Source of the DNA: Desulfovibrio sp.
GTDB taxonomy: Bacteria; Desulfobacterota; Desulfovibrionia; Desulfovibrionales; Desulfovibrionaceae
DNA: 64,000 nucleotides
Reading direction: 5' to 3'
Assembly (NCBI RefSeq): GCF_034006445.1
Contig: NZ_JAVESS010000002.1
Coordinates: 1-64,000, forward strand
Shown: positions 57,801-64,000 of the stretch, piece by piece
How positions within the stretch are numbered: position 1 is the stretch's first letter
How the letters are laid out: every line of letters begins with the position of its first letter
The notes under the pieces: model-generated
What the model saw: only the letters and a program-made list of their open reading frames with translations
Databases searched by the model: none
What the model was told of the DNA's origin: nothing
Position numbers and translations under genes: made by a program

Positions 57801-58904
57801 TTATTGCCCGGCGGGAAGAAAGGCAAAAGGCGCTGTTTCCTTGAAATGCGCCGAAGCTTCTCCGGAAAAGATTGCGCCGTTCTGGAGCGTCAGCTTTTTC
57901 ACTGGGGCTCCCGGTCTCAGATCCAGCTTGTCCAAAGAAACCCAGAAGGTATTGGGGCTGGTGGCAGAATCAAAATAATAGGTCAAATTTTTCTGGTCAG
58001 CTATGGAGCGCCAGATTGTTGATGAGATGTTGGGCTGGCCGGGGGTGGTTATGCCAAGAGGCACGCTGACCGCGCGCTGAAGACTGAGCATGCTTGCAAT
58101 GGCCTGATTATTGAAGCTTTTTCCGGGGACGGCAGCAATGTAGTTTTTGTCCATAGCCTTGGGAATGGCATCAAGAAAAAACGCGGCTCGGGCAAAGCGG
58201 TCAGCCGCGCGGTTGGTTCCCGGCAAAAAAACCAGCCCTCCTATCTCCTTCCAGTAGGCGTTCAGGGCAAGCTGCTGATCATAGCTCGGCGAGTTGGTCA
58301 TTACGGTGTAGTCCTTACCGTGATGTATGACCAGTTTGCCCTTGATATACTCAAAAATGGCCGAGTCGCCCGTAACATCTGAAATGGCCAGATGCATTGT
58401 ACTTGCGGCCCCGTTGGGCAGTGTCGGGGCCGCGATCTGAAAGGGTTCACTCTTGAGCGCGGCCACTGTTTCCGCAACAGTGGCGAAATTGTCCAGAACG
58501 TACTGAGCCCATGTCGCTATGGAAATGACGGGCTTTTCAGGATCACGCGGGCCATAGTCTGACTCCGCCAGATACAGGATGCTGGTCACAAGCCCCTTTT
58601 CATTCATTCCATCCGTCGTGCCCGCGTCATACCCGGCGGCAGTGACACTGCCGTACTTGGACACCCAGCGTACAGATCGGCTCCCCGCTGCTCCATCTTT
58701 TTCCATCCCTGCCGGAAAAGCCCACAGGTTGGTGCCCATGTCTTCTTTCCAGTCCATATTCCGCCCTGTAATGACGGCAGTGCCGTCAGCAGAGACGTAC
58801 AGCGTCCTTGTGCAGGCCAGCACCGGTTCGCACGCTATTGCCGCGACCAGAAGCAAGCTGACCACGGGCGAAACCCACCTGAATACTTTTGGGGTATAAA
58901 TCAT
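57801..58904 (-). CDS. Choloylglycine hydrolase family amidohydrolase (exported)
   Basis: 367 aa Ntn-hydrolase of the bile-salt hydrolase / penicillin V acylase family. A signal peptide (residues 1-30, VSLLLVAAIACEPVLA) is cleaved before the catalytic Cys31 (CTRTLYV), so export and autoactivation coincide. Other active-site positions: GRNMDWKED, Asn in DGMNEKGL, Asn in MTNSPSYDQQLALN, Arg in NRAADRFARA. Start at 58904 has AGGAG upstream. GRNMDW is the Gram-negative cluster form, so substrates may be bile salts, penicillin V or acyl-homoserine lactones. Liberated taurine or glycine would suit a gut sulfate reducer. Confidence 0.9.
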   Translation of the reverse strand: MIYTPKVFRWVSPVVSLLLVAAIACEPVLACTRTLYVSADGTAVITGRNMDWKEDMGTNLWAFPAGMEKDGAAGSRSVRWVSKYGSVTAAGYDAGTTDGMNEKGLVTSILYLAESDYGPRDPEKPVISIATWAQYVLDNFATVAETVAALKSEPFQIAAPTLPNGAASTMHLAISDVTGDSAIFEYIKGKLVIHHGKDYTVMTNSPSYDQQLALNAYWKEIGGLVFLPGTNRAADRFARAAFFLDAIPKAMDKNYIAAVPGKSFNNQAIASMLSLQRAVSVPLGITTPGQPNISSTIWRSIADQKNLTYYFDSATSPNTFWVSLDKLDLRPGAPVKKLTLQNGAIFSGEASAHFKETAPFAFLPAGQ

Positions 58905-59260
58905 AGAACGCTCCTGTGAGCAGATGTTGGTGATAGAATAAAAAGCGGACGGCAGCGAGGCAGATGTATCTGTCGCAAACAAGCTTCGCCACTTTGACAA
59001 AACAGTCGCAAAGCCAACGCGCAAAACAACCGTCGCAACAAGCTGTTCCAACAATAAAAAATAAAAACATTTATCGTCAAATGTAATATCTTGTTTTGTT
59101 GCGAGCCCGGGGCCCGGCAACGAGTACCTGATAGCGGGGTGTGAACACGTGGCAGATCTCCCTGGCATACGGAATTGCCTGGAACCCTGTCGTAACCACC
59201 CCACCTTACCAGGATGCGTCCCCAAAGATCATACCAGTTTGTACACACCGGAATGATCAC

Positions 59261-59346
59261 ACTGCCAGATCGGACTGGCCAGATCGGACTGGCAGATCGA
59301 ATCGGCCAGATTGAACTGGCCAGATTGAACCGGCCAGATCGAACCG
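59261..59346. repeat. Six-copy 14-bp minisatellite
   Basis: About six tandem copies of a 13-14 base unit close to ACTGGCCAGATCGA (59261-59346), with C/T and G/A variation between copies. It lies in the 701-base gap between the choloylglycine hydrolase promoter side and the Crp/Fnr gene; the rest of the gap shows no gene. Unit length is not a multiple of three, so not coding. Confidence 0.75.
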
Positions 59347-59605
59347 GAATATTCGCCCCATGGCTTTCAGCAGAAAAAGCGCGTAGTGCCCGCCGTGCCC
59401 GAAAAACATGAAAGAGCGGGATACGCACACGCGTACACCCGCTCCAAATAACAAAGGGGCCTGCACAAGCTTCTAGTTGTGCCAGCCTCGTGCGCCTCGC
59501 GCGCCTCGCGCCCATATGTCCAAGAAAAAGCCCATCTGTAGCGCCCAAGAGGATGAACTATATATTGACATGCAGGGCTATGGCGTCCATATTTTTCTTA
59601 CACTC

Positions 59606-60307
59606 TCAGACCTGGTGCTGCGGCGGCGCATCTTCCTGACACATGCTGGCTTCTTCAAAAAAAACATCTGGCTGCAAAATAATAACTTCAGAGCTGTTTC
59701 TTTCAAAATCCCACACGCCTTCAACCTGCCACTGGCGCATGACCTTGTGGATTGAAGTGCGGTGCATGCCCAGCAGATCTGCCATTTCGCGATAGGAAAT
59801 ATCGCGCCGGGCGCAAAGTGGCGATGACCCCGGCACAATGCGCGAGGCCAGATACTTGCACACTCTGGTCAAGGGCGATTCAAGGCTGAGCGACACAAGA
59901 GACTCTGCCAGCAGACCGACCTTTTTTGCATAACTTTGGCAAAGATTAAGTAAAAGCTCGGGATTCTTTTTTCCCAGTTCCACTACATCCCGTTGCGAGA
60001 ATACGTGCAGATAGCAATTTTTTGTGCATTCATGGTAAAATCTCATTCTTCGGGTGGAAGAATGGGTCTCTCCAGGGGTTGTGCCGAACATTATGGTTTC
60101 ATTAAAACAGCACCCCTTGCTGAGATACCACAGCGTTTTCTCATTGCCACAGACATCCAGAGCCATCAGGCGCACTCTGCCGCTGAGAACATAGTACATT
60201 GTCGGCGCGTCATCGCTAAACTTCCAGCCCTTTTCCCATTTACGGGCCTTGTCTCTGACAACCTTTCCCCAGCATTCATTCTGGTTGAACAGTTCGATGA
60301 AAGACAT
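59606..60307 (-). CDS. Crp/Fnr-family transcriptional regulator
   Basis: 233 aa. N-terminal cyclic-nucleotide-binding-like beta barrel (MYYVLSGRVRLMALD, then GCCFNETIMFG), then a C-terminal winged HTH (ISYREMADLLGMHRTSIHKVMRQW). Cysteines are present but not in the FNR iron-sulfur pattern, so the signal is unknown. ATG preceded by GGGAGGG. Divergent from the arylsulfotransferase gene (333 bases apart), its most likely target. Confidence 0.9.
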   Translation of the reverse strand: MSFIELFNQNECWGKVVRDKARKWEKGWKFSDDAPTMYYVLSGRVRLMALDVCGNEKTLWYLSKGCCFNETIMFGTTPGETHSSTRRMRFYHECTKNCYLHVFSQRDVVELGKKNPELLLNLCQSYAKKVGLLAESLVSLSLESPLTRVCKYLASRIVPGSSPLCARRDISYREMADLLGMHRTSIHKVMRQWQVEGVWDFERNSSEVIILQPDVFFEEASMCQEDAPPQHQV

Positions 60308-60639
60308 TAGTCCCTCCCGATAAAGAGGTTAGACCAACTGAATAGTCCACACGTGATAGCCATAGCAAAAAAGCAGCACAGCTTCCATCACTTAGAGTAT
60401 TAGTGGGAAATATATCCCGCTGCCGGGGTATGCTAAAAAGGGCCACAACGGCAGTGGCCCAAGGCAGGTACTTGTTGATGAAATAATCCTAGCGCCCTTT
60501 TTTTGTGAATATTGTTGCATGAACTACAATTTTCACTGTCAGCCAGGACTATCATGCGGTTATCGTACGAAGAGGTTGAGGAAACTACTTACAGTCAACC
60601 CTGTTGTGCAAAAAATAACCCGCATGTTTGGAGGTCTTC
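60308..60639. promoter_or_regulatory. Divergent regulatory region (Crp/Fnr gene and arylsulfotransferase)
   Basis: 332-base intergenic region. Contains a GGGCCAC/GTGGCCC hairpin (60440-60460). No clear Crp-type palindrome could be fixed by eye; no small gene is supported. Confidence 0.45.
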
Positions 60640-62088
60640 ATGGGTCACCCGACTATTTATCCCACTGGCGTCACAGTTTACAAACCGGAAAAGGCATGGA
60701 GCGGCTTTACCATTCTGCAGGCTCCCGACAACGGCGCATTGCTGATTGGCATGAACGGACACGAAGTTCGTATGTGGAAGGATCTGCATGGCTTTCCCAA
60801 TAAAATGTTCCCTGGTGGCATGCTCATGGGCAGCACTGGTACCCGTCACCCCAAGCATGGCCTGCAAGACCAGCTTGACCTCGTTCAGGTAGACTGGGAC
60901 GGCAATATTGTTTGGAAGTTCGACAGAGCGGAATTCATCGAAGATCCAGGCATGGAAGGCCGCTGGATGGCGCGCCAGCATCATGACTTCCAGCGCGAAG
61001 GCAGCTCCACCGGATATTACGCTCCCGGACAGGAGCCCAAAATAGACTCAGGCAATACGCTTGTCCTTTGCCACAAAAACACCGTTAATCCCTATATCAG
61101 CGACAAGATGCTGGTGGATGACGTCATTTATGAAGTAACCTGGGACGGCGACATTGTTTGGGAATGGAACTGTGCCGACCATGCGGAAGAAATGGGCTTT
61201 GGCGAGGCCGCACGCAACGCCATGTGCCGCGACCCCAACTTCCGTGGCGGAACCATCATGGAAAACGCGCCTGGCGTGGGTGACTGGATGCATGTCAACT
61301 CCATGTCCACGCTTGGACCCAACAAGTGGTTTGACGCGGGCGACGCCCGTTTCCATCCAGACAACATCATCATTGACGGCCGTGAAACCAACATTATCCT
61401 GATTCTGGACAAAAAGACAGGAAAGATCGTGTGGCAGCTCGGCCCGGATTATGACCGCACGCCCGAAGAAAAAGCCATTGGCTGGATCATCGGCCAGCAC
61501 CACGCCCACATGATCCCCCGCGGTCTGCCTGGCGAAGGCAATATTCTTGTGTATGACAACGGCGGCTGGGGCGGTTACGGCAACCCCAACCCTGGCGCGC
61601 CCCATGGCGTCAAGGCCGCGCAGCGCGACTACTCGCGGATACTTGAAATTGACCCCGTGGCCATGAAAATCGTGTGGCAGTATACGCCGCATGAAGCGGG
61701 CTTCCTTATCCCGCTCGACGCCTACCGTTTCTACAGCCCCTTCATCAGCTCCGCGCAGCGTCTGCCCAATGGCAACACGCTCATCTGCGAAGGTTCCGAC
61801 GGCCGCGTGTTTGAAGTGACCGCTGAACATGAAATCGTGTGGGAATATGTTTGCCCGTACAAGGGACACATCAGCCTGCCCATGAACTGGGTGTACCGCG
61901 CGTACCGCGTGCCGTATTCCTGGGTGCCGCAGGCCGAAGTTCCCGAAGAAAAAGCCATCGAGCCTTTGACTGTCAAGGAATTCCGTGTTCCTGGGGCCGC
62001 CCCCTTTGGAGCCATGTCCACCGTCAAGGTGGAAGGTACCATAGGTTACTATAGCGGCGCAGGACACTGCGTGGCCGCAACCGAATAA
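60640..62088 (+). CDS. Arylsulfotransferase (ASST) family protein
   Basis: 482 aa beta-propeller with repeated blade motifs such as VDWDGNIVWKF, VTWDGDIVWEW and LDKKTGKIVWQLGP. The central WIIGQHHAHMIPRG holds histidines like those used for sulfo transfer in ASST enzymes, with an earlier HVNSMSTLG. Start at 60640 has GGAGG upstream. No signal peptide is visible, whereas classic AssT is periplasmic, so a cytosolic location is predicted. Likely moves sulfate between phenolic compounds, or is a family member with another role. Regulated perhaps by the divergent Crp/Fnr protein. Confidence 0.83.
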   Translation: MGHPTIYPTGVTVYKPEKAWSGFTILQAPDNGALLIGMNGHEVRMWKDLHGFPNKMFPGGMLMGSTGTRHPKHGLQDQLDLVQVDWDGNIVWKFDRAEFIEDPGMEGRWMARQHHDFQREGSSTGYYAPGQEPKIDSGNTLVLCHKNTVNPYISDKMLVDDVIYEVTWDGDIVWEWNCADHAEEMGFGEAARNAMCRDPNFRGGTIMENAPGVGDWMHVNSMSTLGPNKWFDAGDARFHPDNIIIDGRETNIILILDKKTGKIVWQLGPDYDRTPEEKAIGWIIGQHHAHMIPRGLPGEGNILVYDNGGWGGYGNPNPGAPHGVKAAQRDYSRILEIDPVAMKIVWQYTPHEAGFLIPLDAYRFYSPFISSAQRLPNGNTLICEGSDGRVFEVTAEHEIVWEYVCPYKGHISLPMNWVYRAYRVPYSWVPQAEVPEEKAIEPLTVKEFRVPGAAPFGAMSTVKVEGTIGYYSGAGHCVAATE

Positions 62089-62116
62089 TCCGACTCCATT
62101 ACCCTCCTCCGTTTGC

Positions 62117-62157
62117 GATGAGACCCCGGATCTGCCGCCGGGGTCTCATCTTTTTTT
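62117..62157 (+). terminator. Terminator after the arylsulfotransferase
   Basis: 13-bp stem GATGAGACCCCGG / CCGGGGTCTCATC, 8-base loop, then seven T. Confidence 0.95.
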
Positions 62158-62372
62158 GACGGCATATCCGTAATATGGGATAAATGCTTTGATCCCCTGC
62201 TGTTGGTGTATCTCATCCGCAGGGTTTAGACAGTGCCGTCGCGAGTGCCTTTCCTGGTATTTCTGCGTCGACTTCGCCTTTTATTCCGATCAAGCACCAG
62301 CAGAGTACACTCTGCATAGCAGGCTCATTCTCCCTGATATGACGGAAAATTCATCTCATGATGGCACGGTCC

Positions 62373-62408
62373 AGAGCATCTTACCCTTGAAAAAGTCAGG
62401 TGCTCTAA
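62373..62408. repeat. Interspersed repeat, copy 5 (short form)
   Basis: AGAGCATCTTACCCTTGAAA...GGTGCTCTAA: the first hairpin of copy 1 alone, with compensating changes. The gap 62158-62476 holds no gene. Confidence 0.6.
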
Positions 62409-62419
62409 AAACGAAAAAA

Positions 62420-62455
62420 CGGCCCTGAGCGGCAGGCATTCCCGCTCAGAGCCGT
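62420..62455 (-). terminator. Terminator of the porin gene
   Basis: Stem of about 14 bp with one mismatch region (62420-62433 with 62442-62455); on the reverse strand it is followed by a T-rich run. Confidence 0.8.
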
Positions 62456-62476
62456 AATATCAAGACTGAAGAAAAA

Positions 62477-64000
62477 TTAAAACGTGTAGCGGAATGTCAA
62501 AGATACCCGCCAGTTGTCCTCGTACTGTGAATCCTGTACACCGTGCCAGGTGTCAGGATCCAGATACAGTTTGACAAAGGCGCCTTCAAGGTTGACCTGA
62601 AGGTTTTCATAGATTTTGTAAGTGCTGGAAAGGCTTGTTTCCCACGCATGGTCGGTAGTGGTAAGATAGGCCATGGGTCCGTCCGCGCGTGTGGGATACG
62701 AGGTCATGTTGGCTTTTTTCGGCATTTCCGAGCTGTTGGTGCCGTGAAAATAGGCGAACTTGAGCGTGTGCTTCAGATCATTAATAAAGCTCACGTCCTT
62801 GATGCTGCCTACAACGCCCATCATGCCGCTGGGGTTGTGCCCAAGCACCTTCCAGGTATCCAGGTCAAAAAAGCCTCCGCCAAAGCCCAGCGGCGTTACC
62901 GGCCACGGCGTGTTGAAAACAGGCAGACGCTCAGAACCGTTATAGGGGTTGTCGTCATCGCCGCCACCATACCAGGCCAGCACTCCGGGCGTGCCCCAGC
63001 TGAATTTGTAGTCCGCGCGCATGGCCGCATACCAGCCCTCGCGCACAAGCTGAAAGGTTTTGCCCCGCCCGTTGGGATCAAACTGGGTATAATCCTTGAG
63101 TTCACCCATATCTACACGGCCATAGGTGCCTTCAAGGGCAATATCCCACGGTTCCCACTGGGTCAGGTTGACCGTCAGACCACCCCACCAGCCGTTGCCC
63201 CAGGTATTGTTGGCATTGCGGTACGTTTTTTCAAACGCCTGGTAATAGTTCATGCCGCTGCCGAGTATGGGCATGAGGCCGCCGCGCGGCGCATAAATGG
63301 CGGGTTCGCGCTGTGAAGTGTTGTCGTTTATGCCCCGCAGGCTGTTTTCACCAATAAGGGCGTACATGCCCCAGGGCGAAATCTTTAGCCCCTCAGCCTT
63401 GATGGGCAGAACGAGGGCGAAAACATCCAGATTGTCCAGGTAGTTTGCTTCCAAACGTCCGTTCTGGGTATTCTGGGAGTTGTCATTATACGGGCGTCCC
63501 CAAAAAAACGTGGCCCCCACGCTCGTCCCGTTGTTTTGATATACAGGGGCGCTGACTGTAACACCCGCTGTAATCTGTCCGTACACGGCACTCCAGTCAG
63601 TCACGAAACCGGGCAGCAGAAGGGGCTGTATGCCCATGCGCACCTTGGCTTCGGTTTTGGGCACACGCCAGTCAATGTAGGCGGAACGAAGCCCTACTAT
63701 ATTGTTGCCGTCACTGCCAAGGGCTGCTCCGTCCTTGGCGGTGCCCCAGGACTGCCCGTTTGTACCAACAGTAAGAATCAGACTGCCAGAAAGATCTTCG
63801 CTGGCAATAGCGTCAAACTGCGACCGCAGACGCTGCAATGCCTGAAACGTGTCTTTGCCACTCACCCCCAGCGGCATGACATTGGATGTTTGAAAGCTGA
63901 TGTCAAAGGCCCCCTTGACCTTAAAGTCCACGGCGTTACCCCGGATGGGAAGCAGAATGGATACGCCGCAGAACAGCAAGCAAAACAACTTTTTGCCCAA
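62477..64000 (-). CDS. Outer-membrane porin (partial at the 5' end)
   Basis: At least 507 aa, running to the window edge. A signal peptide (LFCLLFCGVSILLPIRGNA) is followed by mature VDFKVKGAFDISFQ, the usual start of Desulfovibrio homotrimeric porins. Aromatic-rich beta-strand repeats follow, and the protein ends VSLTFRYTF with terminal Phe, the outer-membrane insertion signal. A TTG sits at the edge, so the true start is probably just outside the window. Forms a diffusion channel; substrate unknown. Converges with the arylsulfotransferase gene. Confidence 0.9.
   Translation of the reverse strand: MGKKLFCLLFCGVSILLPIRGNAVDFKVKGAFDISFQTSNVMPLGVSGKDTFQALQRLRSQFDAIASEDLSGSLILTVGTNGQSWGTAKDGAALGSDGNNIVGLRSAYIDWRVPKTEAKVRMGIQPLLLPGFVTDWSAVYGQITAGVTVSAPVYQNNGTSVGATFFWGRPYNDNSQNTQNGRLEANYLDNLDVFALVLPIKAEGLKISPWGMYALIGENSLRGINDNTSQREPAIYAPRGGLMPILGSGMNYYQAFEKTYRNANNTWGNGWWGGLTVNLTQWEPWDIALEGTYGRVDMGELKDYTQFDPNGRGKTFQLVREGWYAAMRADYKFSWGTPGVLAWYGGGDDDNPYNGSERLPVFNTPWPVTPLGFGGGFFDLDTWKVLGHNPSGMMGVVGSIKDVSFINDLKHTLKFAYFHGTNSSEMPKKANMTSYPTRADGPMAYLTTTDHAWETSLSSTYKIYENLQVNLEGAFVKLYLDPDTWHGVQDSQYEDNWRVSLTFRYTF

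Noticed and set aside
59261..59346. CRISPR-like array
   Set aside because: Units are contiguous 14-mers without spacers and no cas gene is present; it is a plain tandem repeat.
60440..60460. Relation between this hairpin and the one at 22350 (both contain GGCAGTGGCCCAAG)
   Set aside because: The shared stretch is short and the surroundings differ; it could be chance between GC-rich hairpins.

Overview
This window looks like a chromosome segment of a Desulfovibrio-type sulfate reducer (Desulfovibrionaceae), probably gut-associated. The signs are a fused IspDF, a Desulfovibrio-style VDFKVKG porin, flagellar genes next to FapA-like and STAS genes, ferredoxin-dependent oxidoreductases, an exported choloylglycine hydrolase and an arylsulfotransferase. 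The species cannot be fixed from the sequence alone.

Layout. (1) 1-13.4 kb is a core-like forward block: ispDF, acyl-CoA ligase, dtd, STAS protein, FapA-like protein, two glycosyltransferases, then fliK-flgD-flgE, closed by a terminator. (2) A tRNA-Glu(TTC) at 13775-13851 is the left edge of a genomic island. A 26-bp perfect copy of the tRNA 3' end recurs at 37997-38022, so about 24 kb (13.83-38.02 kb) looks like an integrated element. No integrase is visible in it. (3) The left two thirds of the island are catabolic: LysR regulator, three related MFS transporters, a proline-racemase-family protein, a ProC-like reductase, an IclR regulator, RidA, an ADP-forming acyl-CoA synthetase, a four-subunit 2-oxoacid:ferredoxin oxidoreductase and a DAO-type flavoenzyme. 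Together they suggest imine-forming oxidation of an amino or imino acid, RidA hydrolysis, oxidative decarboxylation to an acyl-CoA with ferredoxin reduction, and ATP formation. A 15-bp palindrome lies upstream of both reverse-strand operons. (4) The right third holds a VOC protein, a divergent RlmN-like radical SAM protein and an HD hydrolase. A decayed IS3-family element, a gene remnant and an AT-rich two-gene module follow.

That two-gene module (35084-37734) is the most interesting item. A QueC-like PP-loop/zinc domain is fused to a C-terminal PD-(D/E)XK-like region, and its 4-bp-overlapping partner begins Met-Gly. It resembles part of Qat and type IV CBASS defence systems but lacks their other genes, so it is a candidate minimal QueC-based defence module.

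Right of the island: NemR-like regulator, YqhD and a succinate-semialdehyde-type dehydrogenase (aldehyde stress); a ferredoxin-nitroreductase; a livJHMGF-type ABC importer with a sigma-54-like promoter, followed by an M20 hydrolase and an amidase; SDR, acetoacetate-decarboxylase-family, membrane-protein and LuxR genes; diaminopimelate dehydrogenase; a DUF2333-like protein; choloylglycine hydrolase; a Crp/Fnr regulator; an arylsulfotransferase; and an outer-membrane porin cut by the window end. A hairpin-rich repeat family is scattered through the intergenic gaps.
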